This document shows, piece after piece, positions 1-8,145 of a stretch of DNA of 64,000 nt. The notes below the pieces were generated by a model, which did no database searches, was not told the DNA's origin, and saw only the letters and a list, made by a program, of their open reading frames with translations. The stretch's first letter is position 1, and each line of letters begins with the position of its first letter. The stretch is from the NCBI RefSeq assembly GCF_965205175.1, contig NZ_OZ242038.1:1984001-2048000 (forward strand), written 5' to 3'. The DNA is from Poriferisodalis sp965205175. GTDB taxonomy: Bacteria; Actinomycetota; Acidimicrobiia; Acidimicrobiales; Poriferisodalaceae. The translations under genes and the position numbers were made by a program.

Positions 1-103
1 CGGGCACGGCCAGCGCGCACGGCACGTCCAACACAGCAGGAATCGAGTCGATGCACGGCAGTCGCCCTTCCAGTCGCAGCCCTGCGGGGAGCAGGCATAG
101 CAT
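1..103 (-). CDS. possible 5' end of an unidentified gene, cut by the window edge
   Basis: The minus strand is open from an ATG at 103 to the left edge, giving about 34 residues that begin MLCLLPAGLRLEGR. Third codon positions are mostly G or C, as in the confident genes nearby, whereas the alternative frame from the ATG at 98 lacks that bias. No domain is recognisable in so short a piece. The frame stays open upstream of 103, so the start is uncertain. It would be divergent from the deacylase gene at 228. This may be non-coding. Confidence 0.25.
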   Translation of the reverse strand, partial: MLCLLPAGLRLEGRLPCIDSIPAVLDVPCALAVP

Positions 104-227
104 CGAGAGTACCGAAGACCGCGACGCGGCGGGGTGACACCGGCGGGCACTCGGAGCTTGGCGTAAGCTCGCCTGTTGCAGGCGGCGGCCGAGCACGAGT
201 AGGCGAGCACGAGCAGGGGAGCGCACC

Positions 228-1946
228 ATGCCACACGACACGGTCATTCGAGGCGGCTTGGTGGTCGACGGCACCGGTGCCGAAGCCGCGGTCGCTGACG
301 TCGCCATCGACGGCGAGCGGATCACTGCGGTCGGCAGCGTCCCCGAGCCCGGCCGCACCGAGATCGACGCGGCGGGCAGGGTGGTGACGCCCGGCTTCGT
401 GGACATTCACACACACCTCGACGCTCAGCTGGCTTGGGACCCCATCGGCTCCAGTTCGTGCTGGCATGGGGTGACCTCGGTGGTCATGGGCAACTGCGGC
501 GTCACCTTCGCCCCGGTCAAGACCGAGGACATCAGCTACATCGCCGAGGTCATGGAATCGGTGGAGGACATCCCGAAGCAGTCGATCATGCAGGGCCTGC
601 CGTGGGACTGGCGCACCTACGGCGAGTACTTGGAGTTCCTGGACGGGACGCCCAAGGGCCTCAATGTGGGTGGCATGGTCGGCCATGTCGCAGTGCGTTG
701 GCACACGATGGGCCCAGACAGCCTCGAAGAGCGGCCCGCGTCGCAGCCGCAGGTGGCAGCCATGTGCGAGCTGGTGGACGAAGCGATGTCGGCGGGTGCG
801 CTGGGGTTCTCGACCTCGCGCACGCTGCTGCACCGCACACCCGACGGCCGCCCGATCCCCGGCACCTTCGCAGACGACGAGGAGCTGTACGCGTTCGGCG
901 ACGTGCTGGGCCGCCATGGCCGCGGCGTGTTCGAGTCCGCGCCCCGCTTCGAGGCCGCCGGACCGGACTTTGCCGGCGGCCGGCACGAGATCGAGGTGCT
1001 GGGCGAGATCACCCGCCGCAGCGGCCGGCCGTGCACGTTCGGGCTCGTGTACTCCGCCCGAAAGCCCGAGATGAGCGACCTAGTGCTCGGCTACGTCGCC
1101 GAACAGAACGCGGCCGGCGCGAACCTGCGTCCGCAGACCACCTGCCGCGCCATCGGCGTGGTGCTCGGCATAGCGCACCGAACGCCGTGGGATCGTGCGG
1201 GGGAGACATGGCGTTCGCTGCGCAGCCTGGATGTGGCCGGCCGCCTCGATGCGATCCGCGACCCGGCCACCCGTGCGGCGCTGGTGGCCGAGGCCAACGC
1301 GTCGAGCCGCAACTCCACAGGCATGGCGAACGCGCTGGTGGACCTGAGCCGGCTGTACCTGCTGGACGCGACGAATCCCGACTACCGGGTGGGCCCTGAG
1401 GGCACCCTCGAAGCGCAAGCAGCCGCCGCAGGAGTGACTCCGGTGGAGCTGTTCCTGCAGGAGACGGATCGCTCGGACGGGACGGTGATGCTGAGTCTGC
1501 CGGTGCTGAACCAGGACTTCGAGGCGATCGAGCGGATGCTGGAGCACCCCTCCATCGTGATGGGCCTCGCCGACGCAGGCGCCCACGTCGGGCAGATCAT
1601 GGACTCCAGCCAACCCACCTTCTTCCTGAGCCACTGGGTGCGCGACAACGGCTTCTTCTCACTGGCCGAGGGCGTGCGCCGCATCACCTCCGACACCGCG
1701 GACCTGTTCGGGCTGGTCGACCGGGGACGCCTGCAGGCGGGCCGTTTCGCCGACGTCAACGTCATCGACCTCGAGCGCTTGGCGCTGTCAGGGCCGCAGT
1801 ACGTGTACGACTTCCCGGGCGGTGCAGGCCGATACATCCAGCGCGGCGCCGGCTACGAAGCCACGCTGGTGAACGGCGCGGTGTTCATGCGCGACGGCGA
1901 GCACACCGGCGCACTTGCCGGAAGGACGCTGCGCTCAACCGACTGA
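228..1946 (+). CDS. N-acyl-D-amino-acid deacylase (D-aminoacylase family amidohydrolase)
   Basis: This 572-aa protein belongs to the amidohydrolase superfamily branch that hydrolyses N-acyl-D-amino acids to the D-amino acid and a carboxylate in the cytoplasm, using a metal centre. The N-terminal beta-sandwich strand is followed by the metal motif DIHTHLD (His61, His63). The cysteine of GNCGVT (Cys90) is the typical bridging ligand of D-aminoacylases, and DAGAH near residue 448 supplies the late catalytic Asp. The C-terminus returns to the composite beta domain (GRFADVNVIDL). The ATG at 228 sits about 7 bases after an AGGGGA-like ribosome site at 214-220. Length fits the family. The exact substrate (D-Glu, D-Asp or another acyl amide) cannot be read from the sequence. 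Confidence 0.85.
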   Translation: MPHDTVIRGGLVVDGTGAEAAVADVAIDGERITAVGSVPEPGRTEIDAAGRVVTPGFVDIHTHLDAQLAWDPIGSSSCWHGVTSVVMGNCGVTFAPVKTEDISYIAEVMESVEDIPKQSIMQGLPWDWRTYGEYLEFLDGTPKGLNVGGMVGHVAVRWHTMGPDSLEERPASQPQVAAMCELVDEAMSAGALGFSTSRTLLHRTPDGRPIPGTFADDEELYAFGDVLGRHGRGVFESAPRFEAAGPDFAGGRHEIEVLGEITRRSGRPCTFGLVYSARKPEMSDLVLGYVAEQNAAGANLRPQTTCRAIGVVLGIAHRTPWDRAGETWRSLRSLDVAGRLDAIRDPATRAALVAEANASSRNSTGMANALVDLSRLYLLDATNPDYRVGPEGTLEAQAAAAGVTPVELFLQETDRSDGTVMLSLPVLNQDFEAIERMLEHPSIVMGLADAGAHVGQIMDSSQPTFFLSHWVRDNGFFSLAEGVRRITSDTADLFGLVDRGRLQAGRFADVNVIDLERLALSGPQYVYDFPGGAGRYIQRGAGYEATLVNGAVFMRDGEHTGALAGRTLRSTD

Positions 1947-1981
1947 GCGCGACGGCGGTGCCGCGCTAGCTTCTGCGCCTC

Positions 1982-2458
1982 ATGGCTAGCGCACCCCCAA
2001 TGAACATCAACGTCGATGCCATCTGGCGTGTCACGCTCGACACGCCTAAAGGCAGCATCGTCATGGACCTCGACCCGCAGCTCGCGCCGGCGACGGTCAA
2101 CAATTTCGTCAACTTGGCGCGAGACGGCTACTACACCGGCTTGACCTTCCATCGCGTCGTGCCGGACTTCGTCATCCAAGGAGGCTGCCCGGACGGCTCG
2201 GGCCGCGGCGGCCCGGGCTATCGATTCGCCGACGAGCCCGTGAAGGGCGACTACACGCTGGGCGCGGTGGCCATGGCCAATGCGGGCGCCAACACCAACG
2301 GCAGCCAGTTCTTCATCTGCATCGACGACTGCCGCACCAAGCTGCAGCCCGCCTACAACCTGTTCGGCTACGTGACCGAGGGAATGGACGCGGCGCTTGC
2401 CATCTCCGTCGGCGACACCATGGACGCGGTGACGGTGCAGGAGTTGGCGCGCCCATAG
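1982..2458 (+). CDS. cyclophilin-type peptidyl-prolyl cis-trans isomerase
   Basis: This 158-aa protein is a single cyclophilin domain that catalyses proline cis-trans isomerisation during protein folding. Family motifs are clear: FHRVVPDFVIQGG contains the catalytic Arg and Phe, and ANAGANTNGSQFFI forms the active-site floor. There is no signal peptide, so it is probably cytoplasmic. No ribosome site precedes the ATG. Instead a TAGCTT hexamer at 1967-1972 lies 9 bases before it, suggesting a leaderless transcript. It starts only 35 bases after the deacylase gene but appears to have its own promoter. Confidence 0.9.
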   Translation: MASAPPMNINVDAIWRVTLDTPKGSIVMDLDPQLAPATVNNFVNLARDGYYTGLTFHRVVPDFVIQGGCPDGSGRGGPGYRFADEPVKGDYTLGAVAMANAGANTNGSQFFICIDDCRTKLQPAYNLFGYVTEGMDAALAISVGDTMDAVTVQELARP

Positions 2459-2567
2459 CCGCCAGTTCTCAGCGTGTTGCGGCTCGCGCGGCTACGGTGA
2501 CGGCATCGGTGACAGTGCCGACGAAACTGAGGGCCGACGCAAGTCCGATGCAGTCAAGGAGAGCCAG

Positions 2568-3407
2568 ATGAGCGGCGATACCCATGAACAGCCCAGCAGC
2601 CACGACGCGGTGCTCTATGAGGTTGACGACGGAGTCGCGATCGTCACGCTGAACCGGCCCGAACGCTTGAACGCGTGGACGGGCGAGCTGGGCACCGGCT
2701 ACTTCGATGCGCTGGACCGTGCAGCAGCCGACCCGGACGTGCGAGCCATCGTGGTGACCGGCGCGGGCCGAGGATTCTGCGCCGGCGCAGACATGGACAA
2801 TCTGCAGGGCATCTCGAGCGGCCAAGGCGCCGAAGGCAGAGGTACCGGCGACGGCCCGCGGCTGCGCTCGGAGCGTCACGACTACGCGCTGACCGTCCCC
2901 AAGCCGGTCGTCGCGGCGATCAACGGAGCATGCGCAGGTCTGGGCTTCGTACACGCGATGATGTGCGATGTCCGCTTCGCTGCCGAGGGCGCCAAGTTCA
3001 CCAGTGCATTCGCTCGCCGAGGACTCATTGCCGAGCACGGCGTGGCGTGGATGCTGCCCCGCGTCGTCGGACCCTCGCATGCACTGGACATCCTCATGTC
3101 CGGCCGTGTCTTCTTGGCCTCGGAAGCCAAGGAGATGGGTGTCGTCAGCCGAGTCGTTGCCCCCGACGAGCTGCTGGCCGAGGCAGTCAGCTACGCCCGC
3201 GACCTCGGGCGGTACAGTGCGCCGTGGTCAATGGCGCAGATCAAGCGACAGGTCTGGGGTCAGCTCGACCAAGCCCGCACCGAGGCGCTTGAGGAGTCGA
3301 ACGCGCTCATGCGCGAGTCGCTGCGGCGCCCGGATTTCAAGGAAGGCGTCCAGAGCTTCGTCGAGCGGCGCGATCCGAATTTCGAGCCAGTCGTCGCTGA
3401 CGCCTAG
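2568..3407 (+). CDS. enoyl-CoA hydratase/isomerase family protein
   Basis: The 279-aa crotonase-fold protein probably hydrates or isomerises an acyl-CoA thioester in beta-oxidation or a related degradation route. The oxyanion-hole segment ITGAGRGFCAGADMD-like (GRGFCAGADMD, about residues 66-76) and the central PKPVVAAINGACAGLG block are typical. The second acid position is occupied within the AFARRGLIAEHG stretch, as in many actinobacterial homologues, so hydratase versus isomerase is not settled. The ATG follows a strong AAGGAGAG ribosome site at about 2555-2562. A TACGGT hexamer at about 2495 could be the promoter. Confidence 0.88.
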   Translation: MSGDTHEQPSSHDAVLYEVDDGVAIVTLNRPERLNAWTGELGTGYFDALDRAAADPDVRAIVVTGAGRGFCAGADMDNLQGISSGQGAEGRGTGDGPRLRSERHDYALTVPKPVVAAINGACAGLGFVHAMMCDVRFAAEGAKFTSAFARRGLIAEHGVAWMLPRVVGPSHALDILMSGRVFLASEAKEMGVVSRVVAPDELLAEAVSYARDLGRYSAPWSMAQIKRQVWGQLDQARTEALEESNALMRESLRRPDFKEGVQSFVERRDPNFEPVVADA

Positions 3408-3500
3408 TCAGCCCCCGCCACACAGGCGGTACGTACTGCTCAGCCAGATGTTGTCGGTGCATCGGCGCCGGCACGCCGCAGCTCGCACGGCACGCCGGCC

Positions 3501-5138
3501 ATGAGCAACACGCTGGTGGCCTTCGCTGTCCTGGCTTGGCTGGCGTATCTGGCCAGCCGCCTGCTGGCGCGCCATCATCTGCCCGAGCTGGTGGCGTTCC
3601 TCATCGTGGGTGCGCTGCTCGGACCGTCCGGGCCGCCGTTCTTGAGCCTCATCGACGAGCCGTCGCTGGTCGCGCTGCGCCCGGTCACCGAGGTGGCGTT
3701 GGCGGTGCTCATGTTCGTGATCGGCGAACGCGTCTCGGTGCGTGCGCTGCGAGCCGCTCGGTGGACGTTGACCACTGGAGTGGTCCAGTTCGCCCTGAGC
3801 GGCATCGCCGTTTTCTGGGCCACCAGCAGCTTGGGCGCCGACCGTCCGGTGGCGCTGGTGCTGGGAGCGCTCGCCGGAGCAGGCGCGCCGATGACGATTG
3901 CGCACATCGTCAGCTCGGCGCGAGCCCGCGGCAGCTACCCCACCGGCATCGTCGGCACTCATGCCGTGTCGGACGCGCTGGCCACGGTCACGTTCTCCGC
4001 AGTGCTGCCCATCGCGCTGCTGCTCTCGGACGAGGCCGCCAACATCGGCAGCGCGGTGGTGAACTTCGTGCAGCTGGGCATCGGCGGCGCGGTGCTGGGG
4101 CTGCTCGGAGGCTGGTTCATCTCCCGGCTGGGCTTCCAGATCGAGACCTCGGGTGAGCTGTTGCTGTTCGTGCTGGTACACATCGTGGTCGGGTGGACCA
4201 TTGCGGGCTGGCTCGACATCTCGCTGCCGCTGGCTGCGCTGGTGGCCGGCGCCACCGCCGCGACGGTGTCGCCGCAGGCGTTCTCGGTACGGCTGTTCCG
4301 GACGATCAAGACCATCGAGCAGCCGCTGTATCTGCTGTTCTTCGCATTGGCCGGCGCTGCGATCCACCTCTCCGATGTGCCCAAGGTGGGGCTGGTCGGC
4401 GTGGCCTACATCGTGGTGCGCGTCGCGGCCAAGATCGTCGGCGGTCTCGGCGGCGGCTTGGCAGGGGGTCTCGGCTGGCGAATGTCGCTGAGGCTGGGTG
4501 TGAACTTGACGCCACAGGCCGGTGTCGCAGTGGGCTTGGCGGTGCTCGCGTCCGAACAACTCGGCGATCCGGGCGCCGAGGCCGCCACCGTGGTGCTCGG
4601 CGCGGTCGTGCTGTTCGAGCTGATCGGGCCGCTGCTCGTCGCGCGGGACCTGCGCGAATGGTCGTCGGCAGAGCACGAGAACGGCACCGCCCCCGAGGAG
4701 TTCGAGCTGCCCGGCCGTGTGCTCATCGCGGCGCCGGTGCCGGTGGAACTGCCCGAATGGCTGATCGACCAGGCGGCTCGCTGGCGCGCCTCGCTGGTCG
4801 TGCTGATGCCGGGGGAGCGAGACGACGCTCACGCCGTCAAGATCGGCGAGCTGTGCGGCAGCCGCGACGTGGACTTCGAGTTCCGTTCGCTGCGCAACGA
4901 GAGCTTCACCGGATCAGTGGTGCGCTCGCGCGGCCAGCATCAAGCGGATCTGGTGGTGCTGTTCGCGCCGCGGCCGCCGGCGGGTGCTTCGCGCCTCGCA
5001 CTGTTGCCGTCGGAACGGATCGCTCGCCAGCTTGCGGTGCCCGTGCTGACGTTCCCGCTGAACCAGCCCGACGCTGAGCCGACCGGCAGGCAGCGGCCCC
5101 GTCGGCTGCCGTGGCAGGCCTCGGGGCGCAGCGAGTGA
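3501..5138 (+). CDS. Kef-type cation:proton antiporter with C-terminal USP-like domain
   Basis: This 545-aa membrane protein has about twelve hydrophobic helices in residues 1-390 resembling the CPA2/KefB Na+(K+)/H+ exchanger domain, with the glycine-rich HLPELVAFLIVGALLGPSG start typical of the family. After about residue 400 comes a soluble, roughly 140-residue tail (RVLIAAPVPVELPEWLIDQA to PVLTFPL) patterned like a universal stress protein fold, which in other antiporters regulates transport. The ATG lacks an obvious ribosome site. The stop overlaps the start of the next gene (GTGA), indicating translational coupling. The transported cation is unknown. Confidence 0.82.
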   Translation: MSNTLVAFAVLAWLAYLASRLLARHHLPELVAFLIVGALLGPSGPPFLSLIDEPSLVALRPVTEVALAVLMFVIGERVSVRALRAARWTLTTGVVQFALSGIAVFWATSSLGADRPVALVLGALAGAGAPMTIAHIVSSARARGSYPTGIVGTHAVSDALATVTFSAVLPIALLLSDEAANIGSAVVNFVQLGIGGAVLGLLGGWFISRLGFQIETSGELLLFVLVHIVVGWTIAGWLDISLPLAALVAGATAATVSPQAFSVRLFRTIKTIEQPLYLLFFALAGAAIHLSDVPKVGLVGVAYIVVRVAAKIVGGLGGGLAGGLGWRMSLRLGVNLTPQAGVAVGLAVLASEQLGDPGAEAATVVLGAVVLFELIGPLLVARDLREWSSAEHENGTAPEEFELPGRVLIAAPVPVELPEWLIDQAARWRASLVVLMPGERDDAHAVKIGELCGSRDVDFEFRSLRNESFTGSVVRSRGQHQADLVVLFAPRPPAGASRLALLPSERIARQLAVPVLTFPLNQPDAEPTGRQRPRRLPWQASGRSE

Positions 5139-5956
5139 GCGTCGCGCCCGGCGACGCACCGTCGGACGATCCGCCGAGCGCGGACGAGGGGCTGGTGGCT
5201 GCAGTGCGCGACATCGCCGCTGCGGCCGGTTCGCTCACGCTTCGATGGTTCGGCCGACGCGACCTCGGCGTCACGTGGAAGCGGGACGGCACGGAGGTCA
5301 CCGAAGCTGACCGAGCCGCGGAGCGCTTCGTGCGGGAGCGGATCGGCGAGCAGTTCCCCGACGACGCGGTCTTCGGCGAGGAAGAGGGCGGCTCGATACG
5401 ACCCGATGGCCGCACCTGGATCGTGGATCCCATCGACGGTACCCGAGGCTTCGTGCGAGGCGTCCCGCTGTACGCGACCCTCGTGGCGCTGGTGGATCGC
5501 CACGGTCCGCTGGTGGGCGTCATCGACCTGCCGGTGCTCGGCCACACGCTGGCCGCCGGCCGAGGCAGCGGCTGCTGGCTGGACGATCACCGCTGCCGCG
5601 TCACCGATCGCAGCGCTTTGCGAGGCGCGCTGGTCAACACTTCGGACTTCGCCACCTTCGGAGCACCCCAGTTCGACGCACTTCGCAGCTGCGGCGCGAT
5701 GCTGCGTACTTGGGGCGATGCCTACGGCTACTTCCTGGCGGCGACCGGACAGGCCGAGGCCATGATCGACCCGGTGTGCGAAGTCTGGGATCTGGCACCC
5801 ATGCCGGTGATCATGGCTGAAGCCGGCGGGACCTTCACCGATGTCGCCGGACGGCCCGAATACCGCAACCGCAGCGGCATCGCTACCAACGGGCTGCTGC
5901 ACGCCGAGATCGTCGAGGCCATGCGCGCACCTCAGGAGAACGGGCGTGTCGGCTGA
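5135..5956 (+). CDS. hisN: inositol monophosphatase family phosphatase (histidinol-phosphatase HisN-like)
   Basis: The 273-aa protein is an IMPase-fold metal-dependent phosphatase. The metal-binding motifs are intact: GEEEGG (about residues 84-89), DPIDGTRGF (about 101-109) and WDLAPMPVIMAEAGG near residue 225. The DPIDGTRGF form and the length resemble actinobacterial histidinol-phosphate phosphatase HisN, the penultimate step of histidine synthesis, but no his gene is near, so inositol- or nucleotide-phosphate phosphatase remains possible. I place the start at the GTG at 5135, which overlaps the antiporter stop as GTGA. An ATG at 5111 is in frame but would overlap more. Confidence 0.75.
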   Translation: MSVAPGDAPSDDPPSADEGLVAAVRDIAAAAGSLTLRWFGRRDLGVTWKRDGTEVTEADRAAERFVRERIGEQFPDDAVFGEEEGGSIRPDGRTWIVDPIDGTRGFVRGVPLYATLVALVDRHGPLVGVIDLPVLGHTLAAGRGSGCWLDDHRCRVTDRSALRGALVNTSDFATFGAPQFDALRSCGAMLRTWGDAYGYFLAATGQAEAMIDPVCEVWDLAPMPVIMAEAGGTFTDVAGRPEYRNRSGIATNGLLHAEIVEAMRAPQENGRVG

Positions 5957-7097
5957 GGCGCGGCGCGACGTCGAGCGCCATCTGCCGACAAGGGATCGGA
6001 TGCCGCGCTGGGTGCCGCGTGCCATCGCATTGGCGCTGGCCGGCGTGGTCGGCTTGGCGACCGCGTCGTGGCTGCTCGTGCGGCTGCGCAGCCTCTTGGT
6101 GGTGCTGCTGGTGTCGTTGTTCTTGTCGTTCGCCATGGAGCCTGCGGTGAACTGGCTGGCACGCAAGGGATGGCGGCGCGGGCTCGGGACAGCCGCCGTG
6201 TTCGGTGCTTTCGTGCTCCTCGCCGCCGGATTCGCTGCGGCCATGGCCTCGGTGCTGGCCGACCAGATTCTGAAGCTGATCGACGCGGCACCGGGCTATC
6301 TCGCCGATATCGAGCGCTGGGCAGACGAGCAGTTCGGCATTCAGCTCAGCACCGATGACCTCAGCGCCCAGTTCAGCGCAGGCGGAGGTGCGGCATCGCT
6401 GCTCGGCGACGTGGCCGGCAACTTGGTGTCGGTCGGTTCGACGGCGGTGAACCTGGCCGTGCAGCTGCTGACCGTGGCGCTGTTCACGTTCTATCTGGTG
6501 GCTGACGGCCCTCGGCTGCGGCGTCTGGTGTGCTCGACGCTGAGCCCGCAGCGACAGGCGGTGGTGCTGCGCGGCTGGGAGCTGGCAATAGACAAGACCG
6601 GCGGCTACATCTACTCCCGCACGCTGCTGGCACTCGCCGCGTTCGTGGTGCACTGGGCCGCGTTCAGCATCATCGGTGTGCCGTTTCCGCTTCCGCTGGC
6701 GATGTGGGTGGGGGTGCTGTCGCAGTTCGTACCGGTCGTTGGCACCTATCTGGCGGGACTGCTGCCGCTGCTGATTGCGCTGCTCGACGAGCCGGTCTCT
6801 GCCATCTGGGTAGTCGCAGAGGTACTCGCGTACCAGCAGCTCGAGAACTATGTGCTGTCGCCGCGCATCACCGCCCGCACCATGAACATTCATCCGGCGG
6901 TGGCCTTCGGCTCGGTGTTGGTGGGCGCAGCGCTGCTCGGCGGGGTCGGCGCCCTGCTGGCGGTTCCTGCCGCGGCGACGATTCAGGCTTTCGTCTCCAC
7001 CTATGTCGCACGCCATGAGCTCATCGAGTCGGAGCTGTTCGAGACGCACTCGCAGGCCGCCGCTGACACCGAAGCCGAGCCGCCGCAGGCCGGCTGA
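5946..7097 (+). CDS. AI-2E family transporter (PerM-like permease)
   Basis: This 383-aa protein has the AI-2E/PerM architecture: two N-terminal helices, a soluble middle segment (about residues 110-200), then five to six helices with the family's FPLPLAMWVGVLSQFVPVVG and YQQLENYVLSPRI segments. Members export small molecules or ions; some act as Na+/H+ antiporters, so the substrate is open. The GTG at 5946 overlaps the end of the phosphatase gene by 11 bases and has an AGGAG ribosome site at 5934-5938, which decides the start. It is the third gene of the antiporter-phosphatase-transporter operon. Confidence 0.8.
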   Translation: MSAEARRDVERHLPTRDRMPRWVPRAIALALAGVVGLATASWLLVRLRSLLVVLLVSLFLSFAMEPAVNWLARKGWRRGLGTAAVFGAFVLLAAGFAAAMASVLADQILKLIDAAPGYLADIERWADEQFGIQLSTDDLSAQFSAGGGAASLLGDVAGNLVSVGSTAVNLAVQLLTVALFTFYLVADGPRLRRLVCSTLSPQRQAVVLRGWELAIDKTGGYIYSRTLLALAAFVVHWAAFSIIGVPFPLPLAMWVGVLSQFVPVVGTYLAGLLPLLIALLDEPVSAIWVVAEVLAYQQLENYVLSPRITARTMNIHPAVAFGSVLVGAALLGGVGALLAVPAAATIQAFVSTYVARHELIESELFETHSQAAADTEAEPPQAG

Positions 7098-7106
7098 GCG
7101 GGGCCG

Positions 7107-7382
7107 ATGACCGTTCTCGTGGACGACGCCGTGTGGTCGTGGCGCGGCCGGCGTTGGGCGCACCTCGTCTCCGATGAGAGCCATGAGGAACTGCATCGGT
7201 TCGCGGCGAGCATCGGCAAGCGTCGGGAGGCATTTCAAGGCGATCACTACGACGTCGACGAGACCGAACGGGTCCTGGCGCTGCGAGCAGGCGCGGTAGC
7301 GGTGGGCAGTCGCGAGCTGGTGAGGCGGCTGCGGGCGGCTGGGCTCAGAAGACCTCGAGGTGTTCCATCACCGCATCGATGA
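7107..7382 (+). CDS. DUF4031 family protein
   Basis: The 91-aa protein matches the short DUF4031 family known from actinobacteria: it begins MTVLVDDAVWSWRGR, continues RWAHLVSDESHEELH and then has the conserved HYDVDE and ALRAGAV segments. Its function is unknown. It starts 9 bases after the transporter stop, so it probably ends that operon. Its 3' end overlaps the convergent hydrolase gene by 38 bases. Confidence 0.75.
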   Translation: MTVLVDDAVWSWRGRRWAHLVSDESHEELHRFAASIGKRREAFQGDHYDVDETERVLALRAGAVAVGSRELVRRLRAAGLRRPRGVPSPHR

Positions 7383-8034
7383 AGCCGAAGTTCTTCGGTG
7401 TGGCGAAGTGATCGCAGCGGCGCAGCTCGGTGAACGAGGCATCGGCCAAGGCGTCGAGCAGCGGGTCTGCGGGCCCCGCGAAGTCCTCGGTCCCCAGCAC
7501 GACCCGCACCGGATGGGTGATGCGCGCGAACTCGGGCGGGCCCAGCGGTGCGTGTTTGCGGCGCATGAACGCCGCCAGCGCTCGGCCGTCCTGGTCCGGC
7601 TCGGAGGCGTAGCGGGCGAAGGTCTGAGCGTGTACGTCGGCAGGAGCGGACTTGCCTGCGACGCCTCGTGCGATGCGCTCGGCCTGTGCTTGGTCGCGCT
7701 CGAACAGATTCTGACCGACGCCGGAGACCACCAGCCGGCCGAAGCGCTCAGGCGCCATCGCTGCCATCACCAGCAGCGTGCGCGCGCCCATCGAGAATCC
7801 GACGCCGTCCACGACCTGTTCGCCGGCGTGCGAGGCCAGCCGCTCGACCAGCTCGGCCTCCATGTCGGTGTACGCGGCTGGGTCGTGGTGCTTGGGCGCC
7901 GAGCCGTGGCCGGGCAGATCCCACGCAATGACCTCGCGGCCGGCGTCTGAGAGCAGGTCCATGATGCCGGTCGGCTGCCACGTGCCGGCTACCGAGCCGG
8001 TGAAGCCGTGGAGGAGCAGCACAGGGTTCGCCAT
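7345..8034 (-). CDS. alpha/beta-fold hydrolase
   Basis: The 229-aa protein is a compact alpha/beta hydrolase. LLLHGFTGS near the N-terminus supplies the oxyanion loop, GFSMGAR contains the nucleophile Ser (about residue 82), GTEDFAGP holds the acid, and CDHFATP carries the catalytic His. MenH-like and small esterase members have this size and the GFTGS loop, but nothing nearby supports menaquinone synthesis, so the substrate is unassigned. I chose the ATG at 8034; the frame is open further upstream but lacks protein-like sequence. Confidence 0.8.
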   Translation of the reverse strand: MANPVLLLHGFTGSVAGTWQPTGIMDLLSDAGREVIAWDLPGHGSAPKHHDPAAYTDMEAELVERLASHAGEQVVDGVGFSMGARTLLVMAAMAPERFGRLVVSGVGQNLFERDQAQAERIARGVAGKSAPADVHAQTFARYASEPDQDGRALAAFMRRKHAPLGPPEFARITHPVRVVLGTEDFAGPADPLLDALADASFTELRRCDHFATPKNFGFIDAVMEHLEVF

Positions 8035-8145
8035 GGCCGGAAGTCTGCCAGAACCGCCGGCGGGCAATCGGGCTACCGTTGGCCGGTCTTGGGCCCGCAC
8101 GAAGCTGCGGCGGACGCACACACCCCAATGCACGAGAGCCGAACC

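Noticed and set aside
5883..7247. Minus-strand open frame opposite the AI-2E transporter
   Set aside because: Glutamine/arginine-rich shadow of a hydrophobic gene; the plus strand has the transporter helices and a ribosome site.
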